From assembly GCF_005377625.1 (NCBI RefSeq), contig NZ_CP040098.1, positions 868,001-932,000 of the forward strand: a stretch of 64,000 bases of DNA, read 5' to 3'. This DNA comes from Desulfoglaeba alkanexedens ALDC (GTDB taxonomy: Bacteria > Desulfobacterota > Syntrophobacteria > Syntrophobacterales > DSM-9756). Under the pieces are notes generated by a model that was not told the DNA's origin, ran no database searches, and worked only from the letters and a program-made list of their open reading frames with translations. Position 1 is the stretch's first letter. Each line of letters opens with the position of its first letter. Made by a program: the position numbers and the translations under genes. This document shows positions 1-10,151 of the stretch, in pieces.

Positions 1-1497
1 GGCCGCGTCTTGGATGGCTTCCGTGGAAAGTCCCGTCTTCCCCGCCACATCTTCCAGTTCCACCTTTTCCACGCTTCGCACGAGCTTCTCGAAATCCTGG
101 GTTCTTTCGGCAACGAAGGCTTCGTCGTAGAGTTTTTCGTCCAGGACCACCTTGATGAAGCCGCAAACGAGCGCCGCTTCGGACCCTTCGGAAACGGCCA
201 GATGGAGGTCGGCGGTCTTGACGAGCCCTACGGGCTGAGGATGAGCGACGATCAGGCTCGCTCCTTCCCGCGCCGCCTTGCGCGCTCGGATCGCCGCGAT
301 CGCATGCCTTTCCAGCGTGTCGGACCCCAGAACCAGAATGGATTTCGCCTGCGCGATATCGTCCAAGGGATGGGTCATGGCTCCGAGACCCAGGCTCGAC
401 GAAAGGCCTTCATAGAGCGGAAGCTGCCAGGGGCCGCCCACGTTGTCCACACTGTTCGTTCCCAGCGCCGCCCGGGCGAGTTTCTGCGCGAGGTAGTATT
501 CTTCGTTGGTGAGCATCCCGCCGGTGAGTACGGCGACCGCGGATCCGCCGCTTTCCTTGCAGACGGCCTTGAGTCTTCGCGCGGCGTCCTGCAACGCCTC
601 GTCCACCGAAACGGGCTTGAGCTTTCCGTCGTCGCCGAGGATCTGTGCCGCCGTCAACCGGTCAGCCGAACTGATGAAATCGATATTGAACCGCCCCCGC
701 TTGCACAGAGCGCCGCCACTGGCGGGTGATCGAAAATCGCCGCGAACCCGGACGATCTTTCCTTCATGGGTGTCGTAGCGCGCCAGGCAACCCATAGGGC
801 ACTGGAGACAGACCGTGCTGCCGCTTGCCAGCTGCCAGGCACGCACCTGGTAGCGGCCGGCCCGCCAACCGATGGCGTCCACGGGGCAGAAATCCGCACA
901 CATCCCGCACAACTCGCACCCGGCTTCCTCCAGCGGCAGATCGAAAGCCGTGGAAATCCTCTGGTTGAATCCGCGGCCCACCTTGGTCCAGACATCGGCG
1001 CCCTGGATCTCGTGGCACGCCCGGATACACCGCCTGCAAAGCACACACTTGTTCATGTCGATGTGCAGGTAAGGATTGGGGTCGGAATCCTCGGGGTACT
1101 TGTGCCGTTCGCCTTCAAACACCTCCGGCTTGACCCGGTACCGGTAGGCCAGATCCTGCAGCTCACATTCCCCCGCAGCCTGGCAGGTCATACATGCGTT
1201 GGGATGGTCGGACAGCAGAAGCTCCAGGATCGTCTTTCGCGCTTCCCGGACCTTTTCCGAGTCGGTCTCGATCACCATACCCTGGCGGACAGGGAAGACA
1301 CAGGCCGCCACCAGCGTGGACCACCCTCGGCGCACCTCTTCCACCACGCAGACGCGGCACGCCTCCTCCAGCGGCAGGCAAGGATGGTAGCAGAGCGTGG
1401 GAATATAAACGCCCGCCAGCCGGGCCGCCTCCAGGATGGTGGATCCTTCTTCTACCTGCACTTCCTGGCCATTGATCTTCAACGTGATCTTCGCCAT
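1..1497 (-). CDS. nuoG: NADH-quinone oxidoreductase subunit G (NuoG), 3' part outside window
   Basis: The large iron-sulfur subunit of the complex I peripheral arm, carrying electrons from the NADH-oxidising subunits towards NuoI/NuoB. The frame opens with ATG at 1497 and stays open for 499 codons to the window edge, so the C-terminus is missing. In order it shows a [2Fe-2S] ferredoxin fold with Cys in YIPTLCYHPC and CRVCVVEE, the His-Cys3 motif HPNACMTCQAAGEC, two [4Fe-4S] motifs (CVLCRRCIRAC and CELCGMCADFC), then a molybdopterin-oxidoreductase [4Fe-4S] motif CLQCPMGC..GALCKRG and the start of the MopB fold. It lies last in the nuo operon, after a flavinless NuoF-like gene, rather than between nuoF and nuoH. 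The motif order also fits formate dehydrogenase alpha subunits; the operon context favours NuoG. Confidence 0.9.
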   Translation of the reverse strand, partial: MAKITLKINGQEVQVEEGSTILEAARLAGVYIPTLCYHPCLPLEEACRVCVVEEVRRGWSTLVAACVFPVRQGMVIETDSEKVREARKTILELLLSDHPNACMTCQAAGECELQDLAYRYRVKPEVFEGERHKYPEDSDPNPYLHIDMNKCVLCRRCIRACHEIQGADVWTKVGRGFNQRISTAFDLPLEEAGCELCGMCADFCPVDAIGWRAGRYQVRAWQLASGSTVCLQCPMGCLARYDTHEGKIVRVRGDFRSPASGGALCKRGRFNIDFISSADRLTAAQILGDDGKLKPVSVDEALQDAARRLKAVCKESGGSAVAVLTGGMLTNEEYYLAQKLARAALGTNSVDNVGGPWQLPLYEGLSSSLGLGAMTHPLDDIAQAKSILVLGSDTLERHAIAAIRARKAAREGASLIVAHPQPVGLVKTADLHLAVSEGSEAALVCGFIKVVLDEKLYDEAFVAERTQDFEKLVRSVEKVELEDVAGKTGLSTEAIQDAA

Positions 1498-1614
1498 GAC
1501 CCCTCTTCCCTCTCGAAAAACATTCACATGGGTTCGTGGTGCCGCTCGAACAAATGGCCGGCGCATGACCCGACGCACGCTTCAGCCCGGACCCCGCACC
1601 GCCTGGAACCTTCG

Positions 1615-2490
1615 TCACTTTCTTTTCTTCTTCGCCTTGGGCGCCATCCGCTCCCTGAAAGCCTTTTTTCTCTGGATGGCCACCAGTTCCTCGCACACAC
1701 CCGCGGGGCAACGCTGATCTTCAATGTGCGCCAGGAACTCATCCTCGAAATACGTGACGGCACTCATGACCGGCCGCGTGCTCGCCATGGCGAATTCACA
1801 GTACGCCGCCTGGATCATGGCCTCACCCAGAACCCGGATCTGATTGAGGTCCTCGAGGGTGCCGTTTCCCACGACTATCCGATGTACGCTTTCCCACATG
1901 CGCTTCATCCCCAGCCGGCAGGGAACGCACTTGCCGCAGGACAATCCTTCCTCGAAATCCAGAAAATACCTGGCCACATCCACCATGCACACGTGGTCGT
2001 CGATGCCGGCCAAAAGCCCGGTTTCTCGCTCAAAGAGGATATCCGATCGATAGGATCGGTTCGGACTGATTGATAGAAAAGGAAACAAAAGCCGTCCCCG
2101 AACCAATGTCTCCCGGACCACCTCATCGGCCGCCTCCGGCGGCACACGCAGATAGAAGAACCCTTTCTGAGGGAACCCAATGAAGGGACCCGAAAGGCAG
2201 CGCCCACCACAGCCGGTCTTGGCATATCCAACTTCCACGGGCAACCCCGCCCGGTCGATGGACTCCACCAGCGCCTCCCGCAACGCTCCCGCATCGCAGG
2301 TGCATCCTTCCGTCGGCCGGCACACCGTGAGGCACGGCCGTTTGGCATCTGGATCGCAAAAGGGCCCGGCTTTCCGCTTCTTCGTCTCCTGAGGCGCCGC
2401 CCCCACCGGTCCAGACTCATCCTTCCTTCCGAACGGCGTCAGCCCCTTTCCCTTGATTTCCCGCGTCAGGTCTCTCAGACGTTCCAGCAT
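1615..2490 (-). CDS. Short NuoF-like iron-sulfur protein lacking the FMN/NADH domain
   Basis: A 291-residue protein built from two separated parts of NuoF. Residues about 50-135 are a thioredoxin-like [2Fe-2S] domain (CRPTEGC near 57-63, CGGRC at 94-98). Residues about 155-267 match the NuoF C-terminal N3 domain, with CMVDVARYFL, SCGKCVPCRLG (Cys185, 188, 191) and a fourth Cys at 231. The glycine-rich FMN/NADH fold and SLBB domain, about 300 residues in the full NuoF at 12629-14482, are absent. The chain is uninterrupted and ends in a Lys/Arg-rich tail, so it looks like a designed short form rather than decay. It lies between nuoN and nuoG on the same strand. I infer an electron-wire subunit that bridges centres in a complex I variant; it cannot itself oxidise NADH. 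Confidence 0.8.
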   Translation of the reverse strand: MLERLRDLTREIKGKGLTPFGRKDESGPVGAAPQETKKRKAGPFCDPDAKRPCLTVCRPTEGCTCDAGALREALVESIDRAGLPVEVGYAKTGCGGRCLSGPFIGFPQKGFFYLRVPPEAADEVVRETLVRGRLLFPFLSISPNRSYRSDILFERETGLLAGIDDHVCMVDVARYFLDFEEGLSCGKCVPCRLGMKRMWESVHRIVVGNGTLEDLNQIRVLGEAMIQAAYCEFAMASTRPVMSAVTYFEDEFLAHIEDQRCPAGVCEELVAIQRKKAFRERMAPKAKKKRK

Positions 2491-2560
2491 GTCGTCATCC
2501 GTCTTTCTTTGAGCTTCGTCCGGGCCAGGTCCCGGAGGATCGTGCCGCCGCCCCCGGCGG

Positions 2561-3982
2561 CTACCGCAATGCCGCAGCCGCCGCTTCCGCCAGCAGCACG
2601 AACTTGTCGGGGAAGATGCCCACGTAGATCATGAGGATCACTAAGACGATGCTGAGCGACCGCGTCCAGCGGTCCACCCTCACCGGCCCGTATTCCCTCA
2701 CGGGTTCCAGCAGATAGGCCGCCTTGATCACGATCAAGTAGTAGTACAGCGAAATCGTCGCGTTGATCATCGCGATGATGACCAGCAGCAGGTAACCCTT
2801 TTCCAAGGCGGCGGCGAACACGAAGAACTTTCCAGTGAACCCCACCGTGGGCGGAATGCCCGCCAGCCCAAAAAGACCCAGCATGAGCGTCATGGCAAGG
2901 AGGGGCGAGCGCTTGTGCAGCCCCGCCAGTTCCTTGATCTGCAGGTTGTGTCCGTCGTCGGCCACTTTCAGGATCACCATGAAGCAGGCGAAGTTCATGA
3001 TGAGGTATGCCAGCGCGTAATAGACGGCGCTCGCGTACCCACGCGGAGTCATGGAAAGGATCCCCACCAGCATGTACCCGGCATGGGCGATGCTGGAATA
3101 GGCCAGCAGCCGCTTCACATCCTTCTGGATGATGGCCACCAGGTTTCCGAAGGTCATGGAAACGACGGAAAGCACCATGAGGAGCATGACGAAGGCTTCC
3201 GTCCCCTCCCCGGCGAACCCGATGAAACGGATCACCATGGCCGCAGCCGCTATCTTGGAGGTCGTAGCGATGTAGGTGGTCACCTGGTTGGCCGCGCCCT
3301 GGTAGACATCGGGAGCCCACATGTGGAACGGAAACAGGGCCTGTTTGAAGAAAAACCCGCCCAGGGCCAGCACCAGGCCGATAACCGCCGCCGGCTCATG
3401 AAACAGCCCGGGCAGTCTAGCCATGATTTCCGCCACGTAGGTGGTTCCGGTGATCCCGAACAGGTAACTGAAACCGAAAATCATGAAGGCCGACGCCGTG
3501 GATCCGATCATGAAATACTTCACACCCGTTTCCACGAACTCGTCCGCCCGGCGTCGCATGGGAACCAGCAGGTAAAGCGAATACGAAGACAACTCCAGCG
3601 CAATGTAGATGGTGAGCAGCTCCACCGCGCTCACCAGCATCATCATGGCCACCGTGCAGACGGCGAGCAGGAAGAAAAACTCCGCGTGCCGCCGGGCGTC
3701 GATCCCCTTCAGTTCACTGCAGACCACCACCACCCAGAACATTCCGAGGGCCAGAAAGATCTTGAACACCTGGCTGAACAGATCCACCCGGTACGAATCG
3801 AAGAAAAGGGTCCCTTCGCACCGGGCCGCCGCCACGGCGACCACGAGCCCCACCCCCGAAAGCACCACGGCCCACACGTACAGCCGCCTCACGTTCAGAT
3901 GCCGCTGGATCGAGCACCAGAAAAAGACTCCCGCCATCAGCAAGTAATACAGCTCGGGGGTGAATAAGACCCATTTCATCAT
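2561..3982 (-). CDS. nuoN: NADH-quinone oxidoreductase subunit N
   Basis: Antiporter-like proton-pumping subunit of the complex I membrane arm, 473 residues and hydrophobic throughout, with roughly 14 predicted membrane segments. The conserved lumen of the family is visible in [14 protein letters not shown] and in the region [20 protein letters not shown], with the membrane Lys residues expected for proton transfer. Length is normal for NuoN. It follows nuoM by 22 bases on the same strand and is the last membrane subunit of the operon before the short NuoF-like gene, from which it is separated by 70 bases. Confidence 0.95.
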   Translation of the reverse strand: MMKWVLFTPELYYLLMAGVFFWCSIQRHLNVRRLYVWAVVLSGVGLVVAVAAARCEGTLFFDSYRVDLFSQVFKIFLALGMFWVVVVCSELKGIDARRHAEFFFLLAVCTVAMMMLVSAVELLTIYIALELSSYSLYLLVPMRRRADEFVETGVKYFMIGSTASAFMIFGFSYLFGITGTTYVAEIMARLPGLFHEPAAVIGLVLALGGFFFKQALFPFHMWAPDVYQGAANQVTTYIATTSKIAAAAMVIRFIGFAGEGTEAFVMLLMVLSVVSMTFGNLVAIIQKDVKRLLAYSSIAHAGYMLVGILSMTPRGYASAVYYALAYLIMNFACFMVILKVADDGHNLQIKELAGLHKRSPLLAMTLMLGLFGLAGIPPTVGFTGKFFVFAAALEKGYLLLVIIAMINATISLYYYLIVIKAAYLLEPVREYGPVRVDRWTRSLSIVLVILMIYVGIFPDKFVLLAEAAAAALR

Positions 3983-4004
3983 GACGATTCTTTCCCTCTC
4001 ATCG

Positions 4005-5486
4005 CTACAGGCTGTTCACAAAGGGAACCACCGCACTTTGGATGACGTCCAGGATCAGCCGGGGAAACAGGCCGAAGAACACCAGAATCCCCACCAGAAT
4101 GATGCGCGGTGAAGCGAGAAAGAGCGGAACATCCGGAATGTGCTCCCAGCGTTCGTTCTTTTCCCCGTAAAAGGTCTTCTGAACCACTCGCAGCATGAAC
4201 AGGGCGCTCACCACCAGCCCCATGACCGCAAATACGCCGCGGACCGGGTACGTCTTCACCGCCGAGATGAACACCAGCAGTTCCGCCCAGAAGCTCGCCA
4301 AGCACGGCACCCCGATCCCGCAGAAGGCCGCGATGATGAAAAACGCCGACGCCACCGGCATGGTCTTAGACAGCCCCCCCAATTCGGGAATCATCTTGGT
4401 GTGCGTCCGGTCGTAGATGTAACCCACAGCGGAGAAGAGGAGGGCCGTCATGATGCCGTGCGAAAACATCTGGAAGACAGCGCCGTTGATCCCGTCCACC
4501 GTCATGGTGGCCAGCCCCAACCCGACGATCCCCATGTGCGAGACGCTGGAATAGCCGATGACATACTTGAGGTCCGTCTGTGCCAGTCCCACGAACGCGC
4601 CGTAGACGATCCCGATGGTCGCCAGCAGCGCCATGAGGTCCGCCCAGTAGACCAGGCCTTCCGGGCACAGCGTCATGCCCACCCGCAGGATCCCGTAGGC
4701 CCCCAGCTTCATCAGCACGCCCGCGTGAATCATGCTCACCGCCGTCGGCGCCGCCACGTGACCCACCGGCGACCAGGTGTGGAACGGCCAGACACCCGCG
4801 AGGATCCCGAAGCCCAGGTAGAGGAGCACGAAAGCGATCCGCTGGGCTTCCACCGTGAATCCGATCCGCTGCAACTCGAAGAGATCGAAGGTCCCGGCTC
4901 CACCCAGCACCCACAGGTACAGGATCCCGGGAAGAATGAGCGCGCTGCCGGCCAGAAGGTACAGCGTGAGCTTCATGGCCCCGTATTCCTTCCGAGTGCC
5001 GCCCCATATGGCGATCAGCGGGTACATGGGAAAGAGCGATACGTCGTACCAGACAAAGATGAAAAACAGGTCCATACTCATGAAAACGCCGTAGACGCCC
5101 GCAACCAGGAGGAAAGTGAGGGCAAAGTACTCCTTGACCCTCTTTTCGAGCTCCCACATGGTGAGAACGCCTGTAAAAAGCACCACGGAGGTGAGTACCA
5201 GCATGGGAAGGTTGATGCCGTCCACGGCGTTGAAGTAATAGATCCCCAGGCTCTTCACCCACAGCACGCGCTCCACGAACTGCAAGCCTCCCTTTTCCGT
5301 ATCGTAGGCGAAGTAGAGCGCGATGCACAGCATCAGTCCCACCGCCGAAAATCCGAGGCTCACCTGCTTGATCAGCCTGGTCCGGTGTTCCGGGATAAAC
5401 AGGATCACCAGAAGGGCCAGCAGGGTGGAAAGAAGGATCGTGCTCAGGATCGGAAATTGTGCTGGTTCCATGGGAGTCATAAGCAA
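4005..5486 (-). CDS. nuoM: NADH-quinone oxidoreductase subunit M
   Basis: Second antiporter-like subunit of complex I, 493 residues, multi-pass membrane protein. Family motifs include [17 protein letters not shown] near the middle, the segment [20 protein letters not shown] and [16 protein letters not shown]. The first Met at 5486 is used; another in-frame Met five codons later is also possible. A 132-base gap without a gene separates it from nuoL, the widest nuoL-nuoM-nuoN spacing in the cluster apart from the repeat-filled nuoK-nuoL gap. Confidence 0.95.
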   Translation of the reverse strand: MLMTPMEPAQFPILSTILLSTLLALLVILFIPEHRTRLIKQVSLGFSAVGLMLCIALYFAYDTEKGGLQFVERVLWVKSLGIYYFNAVDGINLPMLVLTSVVLFTGVLTMWELEKRVKEYFALTFLLVAGVYGVFMSMDLFFIFVWYDVSLFPMYPLIAIWGGTRKEYGAMKLTLYLLAGSALILPGILYLWVLGGAGTFDLFELQRIGFTVEAQRIAFVLLYLGFGILAGVWPFHTWSPVGHVAAPTAVSMIHAGVLMKLGAYGILRVGMTLCPEGLVYWADLMALLATIGIVYGAFVGLAQTDLKYVIGYSSVSHMGIVGLGLATMTVDGINGAVFQMFSHGIMTALLFSAVGYIYDRTHTKMIPELGGLSKTMPVASAFFIIAAFCGIGVPCLASFWAELLVFISAVKTYPVRGVFAVMGLVVSALFMLRVVQKTFYGEKNERWEHIPDVPLFLASPRIILVGILVFFGLFPRLILDVIQSAVVPFVNSL

Positions 5487-5618
5487 GCCCGCTCATTCTT
5501 CTTTCATGAGGTTTGCGTCATGGGAGGCCCTGATCCGGATACCCCGGCATCCCGGCACCCGTTCCGTACGGCATCGGCGGCCGGCCTGAAGCCGTTCCGG
5601 CCGCAACATTCCGGCCGG

Positions 5619-7538
5619 TCACAGGACGAAGAAGAGAACCATCAGCCCGACGCCGGCGACCATGATCACAAGGTTGTACTGCAGCCATCCCGACTGGAGG
5701 AAACTCAGGGAGCGCCCGCTTCCGACGGTGAACCGACAGATCCCGTCGATGCCGCCGTCGATCACACGGCGATCGTTCCGGGTGAAGGCGTTCGTCAGGC
5801 CGCAGTAGACCAGGGCATCCAGGAGCAGCCGGTAGAGGTCGTCCAGGTACCATCGCCGGGCGAAGAAGGCTTCCACGCGGGGATAACGCCGGAGAAAGCC
5901 TTCCTGCTTCGCCCGCTTCCAGCCGAACTCCACGTATGCCCAGAAGATTCCCGCAAGCCCCATGGAAACCGCCGTCGCCAGCACCACATAATGGCCGATA
6001 CCATGCACCCCGGCATGAGATGCCTCGACGCCGTGGGCCGCCGCCGTCCATTCGGTCAGGAAACGTTCCAGCCAATGCTGGCTGAACCCCAGCACCAGGG
6101 TGACGCCGGCGAGGATCATCACCGGCCAGGCCATGGCCCAGTAGGTGTATCCGTGGTGTTCGCCGTGGCCGTCGCCGTGGTGGGCGTCGTCGGGGGCGGC
6201 GTCCTTTTTCGGAAACAGGATGAAGAAGATCAACCGGAAGCTGTAGTAGGCGGTGAGTAACGCGCCGAAGAGTCCCGCCGCCAGCCAGAGCTTGTTAGAA
6301 GAACCCGCCAGGGCGGCCATGACGGCTTCCTTGCTGAAAAAGCCCGAAAACGGAAAAACCCCGGCCAGGGCAAGCGCCCCGATGGTCATGCAGATCATAG
6401 GTACCTTCATCCTTCGCCCGCCCTGACGCCCGATCATCCGCATGTCGTTGGTGTGATATTCATGGATGAAGATCCCCGAACAAAGAAAGAGCAGCGCCTT
6501 AAACCCCGCATGGGTCGTGAGGTGGAACACGCCGGCGAAATAGCCCCCCGCGGCAAGGCCCATCACCATGAACCCCAGCTGACTCACCGTGGAATAAGCC
6601 CAAACCTGCTTGATGTCATAGGTCGCCATGGCCATGGTCGAACTCAGAAGCATAGTGATCGTCCCGATGACCAGGGCTACGGCCATGGCGTCGGGTGAGG
6701 CCGCAAAGAACGGAAAGATGCGGCCCATGAGGTACACGCCAGCCGCCACCATGGTGGCCGAATGCAGCAGGGCGCTCACCGGCGTCGGGCCTTCCATGGC
6801 GTCGGGCAACCAGGTGAGCAGCGGAAACTGGGCGCTCTTGCCCATAACGCCGCAGAAGATCAAAAGCGCCCCCAGGGTCACGATCTGCTGCGGAATCCGG
6901 TTGGCCTGCGCCGCCTCGTTCATGTCCAGGATCCCCAGGTTTCCGAATCCCAGAAGCACCGTGATGATCCCCAGGAAAAAGCCGATATCGCCCAGGCGCG
7001 TCATGACGAAGGCCTTCTTTCCGGCCTGGGACGCACTCCACTTTTCATAGTAGAAGCCGATGAGCAGATAGGACGCAAGCCCCACCAGTTCCCAAAAGAC
7101 GTAGAGCTGCAGCATCCCCGGTGCGATCACCATGGTCATCATGGCCCATGCGAAGAGCGACTGGAACGCATAGTAGCGGCTGAAGCCGGGATCGCCGGCC
7201 ATGTAGCCCAATGAGTACACCTGCACCAGAAAGCTGATGGCCGCCACGATGACGAGCATCAGAAGACTCAAACGGTCCAGCAGAAAACCGAACGGAATAT
7301 GAATGTCGCTGGAAACCATCCAGGCCACCTCGTATTCCACGGGACCGGGAGCATGCCGCAGGGTCACCAGCAGATACAAAGACGCGATAAGCGCCGTCGC
7401 CACGGCTCCGATGGAAATGGCCGCGGAGAGCTTCGGGTTCCTTCGCGTACCGATCAAGATGACCGCCATGGCGATGAACGGCAGCGAGGCACACGAAGAA
7501 GCCGCCAGGAGCACGGGATCCTTGAGAAGCCAGGTCAT
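5619..7538 (-). CDS. nuoL: NADH-quinone oxidoreductase subunit L
   Basis: Largest antiporter-like subunit of the complex I membrane arm, 639 residues, ending in the long C-terminal region that forms the lateral helix. Signature segments are GVMGKSAQFPLLTWLPDAMEG split by a His/Lys-containing channel region, LLHSATMVAAGVYLMGR and VWAYSTVSQLGFMVMGL. A His/Asp-rich cytoplasmic loop (DDAHHGDGHGEHHG) occurs near residue 435. Its start lies 245 bases downstream of the nuoK stop, and that gap holds three REP-like hairpins. Confidence 0.95.
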   Translation of the reverse strand: MTWLLKDPVLLAASSCASLPFIAMAVILIGTRRNPKLSAAISIGAVATALIASLYLLVTLRHAPGPVEYEVAWMVSSDIHIPFGFLLDRLSLLMLVIVAAISFLVQVYSLGYMAGDPGFSRYYAFQSLFAWAMMTMVIAPGMLQLYVFWELVGLASYLLIGFYYEKWSASQAGKKAFVMTRLGDIGFFLGIITVLLGFGNLGILDMNEAAQANRIPQQIVTLGALLIFCGVMGKSAQFPLLTWLPDAMEGPTPVSALLHSATMVAAGVYLMGRIFPFFAASPDAMAVALVIGTITMLLSSTMAMATYDIKQVWAYSTVSQLGFMVMGLAAGGYFAGVFHLTTHAGFKALLFLCSGIFIHEYHTNDMRMIGRQGGRRMKVPMICMTIGALALAGVFPFSGFFSKEAVMAALAGSSNKLWLAAGLFGALLTAYYSFRLIFFILFPKKDAAPDDAHHGDGHGEHHGYTYWAMAWPVMILAGVTLVLGFSQHWLERFLTEWTAAAHGVEASHAGVHGIGHYVVLATAVSMGLAGIFWAYVEFGWKRAKQEGFLRRYPRVEAFFARRWYLDDLYRLLLDALVYCGLTNAFTRNDRRVIDGGIDGICRFTVGSGRSLSFLQSGWLQYNLVIMVAGVGLMVLFFVL

Positions 7539-7633
7539 GGAGTCGATCCTTCAGCGATTCTATGGGTTAAAAGATGGCTCTTTCGCTTCCGCCCCCGAAC
7601 GGTTGACACAACGCTCAACCTGAGCCCTTTTGT

Positions 7634-7740
7634 GGTAGGAGCCGGCTTGCCGGCGATTAAGGTCAACGCGGCATTGCCTGTTTTGCGAATCGCGGGCAAG
7701 CCCGCTCCTACAGATGCGCATCGCGGCCAAGGCCGCTCCA
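7634..7740. repeat. Cluster of three REP-like palindromes inside the nuo operon
   Basis: The gap between nuoK and nuoL contains three short imperfect palindromes at about 7635-7656, 7690-7712 and 7720-7740, each with a GGAGC..GGC / GCC..GCTCC core and ending in CGCGA or CGGCGA. The first two are inverted relative to each other and separated by a linker that also occurs, reverse-complemented, at about 51516-51593. This is the mosaic arrangement known from REP/BIME elements in other bacteria. It is transcribed with the operon, so the hairpins may affect message stability or processing. Confidence 0.8.
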
Positions 7741-7782
7741 GCCGTGGATATGGATCGCTGTCTCTTCTTCTCGGACGGCCCG

Positions 7783-8091
7783 CTAGCCGCCCAGCCGCCG
7801 GGCCCGCTCGATGTTGATGGAACGCAGCCGCCGAAACAGCGTCAGGATGATGCTCAGGCCGATGGCCGCTTCCGCCGCCGCCAGCCCCATAATGAACAGG
7901 GTGACGATCTGCCCGACGGCGGGCTCCGGGGCCAGAAACCGATTGAACGCCATGAAATTGATGCTGGCGCCGTTTAGCATCAGCTCCAGTGAAATGAGCA
8001 TGGCGATGAGGTTTCGCCGCATGAGCACGCCGAAGAGCCCAAGGCTGAAGAGAACGGCGGCGATGACGAGATAGACGGTCAGCGCATTCAC
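7783..8091 (-). CDS. nuoK: NADH-quinone oxidoreductase subunit K
   Basis: Small complex I membrane subunit of 102 residues with three transmembrane helices and the conserved buried acidic residues of the family (SLELMLNGASINF; GLAAAEAAIGLSI). It starts with GTG at 8091, which overlaps the nuoJ stop codon as GTGA, implying translational coupling. Length matches NuoK elsewhere. Confidence 0.95.
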   Translation of the reverse strand: MNALTVYLVIAAVLFSLGLFGVLMRRNLIAMLISLELMLNGASINFMAFNRFLAPEPAVGQIVTLFIMGLAAAEAAIGLSIILTLFRRLRSINIERARRLGG

Positions 8092-8615
8092 GAAGTCAAC
8101 CTCCGGCTGAAACCGGCTGTCAGGATGGCGCCGATGATGGCCACCAGCAGCACCAGCGAGATCAATTCAAAGACCAGGCTGTATCGGGTGAGAAGCATGT
8201 GGCCGATGGTGGTGATGCTCCAGTCCGTGCTTCTTTCCGGTGCAGCCTGCCACGCGGTCTTCCAGAGAACGGCCACGATCGAAACCAAGAAGATCCCCAC
8301 TGAAAAGCCGCCCAGGACCATCTTCGGCATCTTTCGTTTGGGCATTTCCAGGTGCAGGGGGCGGGACAGCATGATGGCGAACACGATGGCCACGCAGATG
8401 GCGCCCACATAGATCAGCAGCTGCATGAGCCCCAAGAAAAGGCTTCCCAGGTACACGTAGAGGCCCGCCACTCCCGCCAGGCAAAGGACCAGCCCCAGGA
8501 TGTTGTAGATGATGTTTCGTGGAAACACCGCGATTCCCGCGCCCGCGAAGACGATCCCAACCAGGATCCAGAACGCCGTGTGAGCGAAACCCAGGGTGAA
8601 GAAATCAGCCGTCAT
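8088..8615 (-). CDS. nuoJ: NADH-quinone oxidoreductase subunit J
   Basis: Complex I membrane subunit, 175 residues, five predicted membrane helices. The third helix carries the family motif YVGAICVAIVFAIML. The ATG at 8615 overlaps the nuoI stop by one base (TGATG); a longer reading frame upstream would run through nuoI out of frame and is rejected. The C-terminal stop overlaps the nuoK GTG. Confidence 0.95.
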   Translation of the reverse strand: MTADFFTLGFAHTAFWILVGIVFAGAGIAVFPRNIIYNILGLVLCLAGVAGLYVYLGSLFLGLMQLLIYVGAICVAIVFAIMLSRPLHLEMPKRKMPKMVLGGFSVGIFLVSIVAVLWKTAWQAAPERSTDWSITTIGHMLLTRYSLVFELISLVLLVAIIGAILTAGFSRRLTS

Positions 8616-9058
8616 CACCGCCCGTCCTCCAATCTTTCCATCAGGTCGATCACCCCGTCCCACCGCGAGTCGCCTTCCAGTTCGTATTCGCGGGAAAACT
8701 TGAGCGTCTGGGTCGGGCACGATTCCACGCAAAGCCCGCACAGGCTGCACCGGGTGAAGTCGATGACGTAATGGGTCGCCACCTTGCCGCCGCGGGCGTG
8801 TTCCTTGATCCCTTGGACCTTGATGACACCTGTGGGGCACGTGCGCTGGCAGGTCCCGCAGGCGATACAGCGATGGGTGCCCGTGTCCGGGAAACGGACG
8901 AACTCGATGTGTCCGCGGTAGGCCGGTGACATCTCGAGCCTTTTGCGCGGATACTGAACGGTCACAACGGGCTTCACCAGCCGCCGCACCGTCACCCGCA
9001 TCCCCTCCACCAGGCTCCAGCCACCTTCAACGATTTCTTTCCAGTACCCCATGTCCAC
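8615..9058 (-). CDS. nuoI: NADH-quinone oxidoreductase subunit I (2x[4Fe-4S])
   Basis: Peripheral-arm ferredoxin-like subunit of 147 residues that holds clusters N6a and N6b, passing electrons to NuoB. The two binding motifs are CIACGTCQRTCP and CSLCGLCVESCP. The N-terminal amphipathic segment that packs on NuoH is present. It sits 43 bases after nuoH and is coupled to nuoJ by an overlapping stop/start. Confidence 0.96.
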   Translation of the reverse strand: MDMGYWKEIVEGGWSLVEGMRVTVRRLVKPVVTVQYPRKRLEMSPAYRGHIEFVRFPDTGTHRCIACGTCQRTCPTGVIKVQGIKEHARGGKVATHYVIDFTRCSLCGLCVESCPTQTLKFSREYELEGDSRWDGVIDLMERLEDGR

Positions 9059-9101
9059 CTTCCGCTTTGGGTTGGAAACGCACCACCCGGAAACGAAGCT
9101 T

Positions 9102-10094
9102 TCACAACAGCTTGAGCACGGCGGCCGTGACCACCAGGTTGACGAGACTCAACGGAATCATCACTTTCCACGAAAAATTCATCAGCTGGTCGAAACGCAC
9201 CCGGGGAAAGGTCCAGCGAAACCACATGAGCACGAAGAGCAGCACATAGGTCTTCAGAAGAAACCACACCACCCCGGGGATCCTCAGACCGAAACCGAAG
9301 GGACCGTGCCAGCCGCCGAAAAACAGCGTGGCGGCCACGGCGCACACAATGAACATGTTCGTGTATTCGGCCAGGAAAAACAGCCCGAAACGCATGCCGC
9401 TGTATTCCGTGTGAAACCCGGCCACCAGTTCCGATTCGGCCTCCGGAATGTCGAAGGGCGCCCGGTTGGTTTCCGCCGTGGCGCAGATGAAGAAGATGAG
9501 CCCCGCCACGGGCTGCAGGAAGATGAACCAGACCCGGTGCTGCGCCATCACGATTTCGGAGAGGTTGAAGGAACGCACCATGAACACCACGGCCATGGCC
9601 GCCAGCAGCAGGGGAATCTCGTAGGCTACGTTCTGGGCTACCGACCGGATCGCTCCCAACAAAGCATACTTGTTGTTGGAAGCCCACCCGCCGGTCAGAA
9701 TGGCCAGCACGGTGAAAGTTGAAAAAGCAAATATAAGGAGCAGCCCCACGTTCATTTCCCGGATCACCAGTTGGGGACCGAAGGGAAGCACCAGGAAGGC
9801 CAACAACACCGGCATGAACACGAGCACCGGCGCCAGCGGAAAGAGAATCCGGTCCGCCCGGCTGGGCGTGATCAGTTCCTTCCCCAAAAGCTTGATGCCG
9901 TCCACGATGGTCTGGAGCAACCCGTGGGGGCCCACTTCCATGGGCCCCAGCCTCAACTGGATGTGACCGGCCACCTTCCGCTCCAGCCACACCAGGAGAA
10001 GCGCGTTGAGCGGCGCAAAGATGAGCACGACCACCAGGCCGATTATGATCCGGAGCCAATCCGATCCTGCGCTCGTGGCGACTGTTTCCGTCAT
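9102..10094 (-). CDS. nuoH: NADH-quinone oxidoreductase subunit H
   Basis: Membrane subunit that forms the quinone-entry channel with NuoB and NuoD; 330 residues and about eight membrane helices. Recognisable segments are [17 protein letters not shown] near the N-terminus, [16 protein letters not shown] and [19 protein letters not shown], the last being the charged loop facing the quinone site. It follows nuoD directly, since nuoE, nuoF and nuoG are not in their usual place between nuoD and nuoH. Confidence 0.96.
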   Translation of the reverse strand: MTETVATSAGSDWLRIIIGLVVVLIFAPLNALLLVWLERKVAGHIQLRLGPMEVGPHGLLQTIVDGIKLLGKELITPSRADRILFPLAPVLVFMPVLLAFLVLPFGPQLVIREMNVGLLLIFAFSTFTVLAILTGGWASNNKYALLGAIRSVAQNVAYEIPLLLAAMAVVFMVRSFNLSEIVMAQHRVWFIFLQPVAGLIFFICATAETNRAPFDIPEAESELVAGFHTEYSGMRFGLFFLAEYTNMFIVCAVAATLFFGGWHGPFGFGLRIPGVVWFLLKTYVLLFVLMWFRWTFPRVRFDQLMNFSWKVMIPLSLVNLVVTAAVLKLL

Positions 10095-10151
10095 GCGTGA
10101 TCCACTCCTCGGGATTCCATGGGTTGCGGTCCGGCGCCCCCGTTCACCGCC

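Noticed and set aside
4140-6260. A 706-codon plus-strand frame across nuoM and nuoL
   Set aside because: It is antisense to two membrane-protein genes; its His/Gln/Asp/Arg-rich composition is the mirror of hydrophobic codons.
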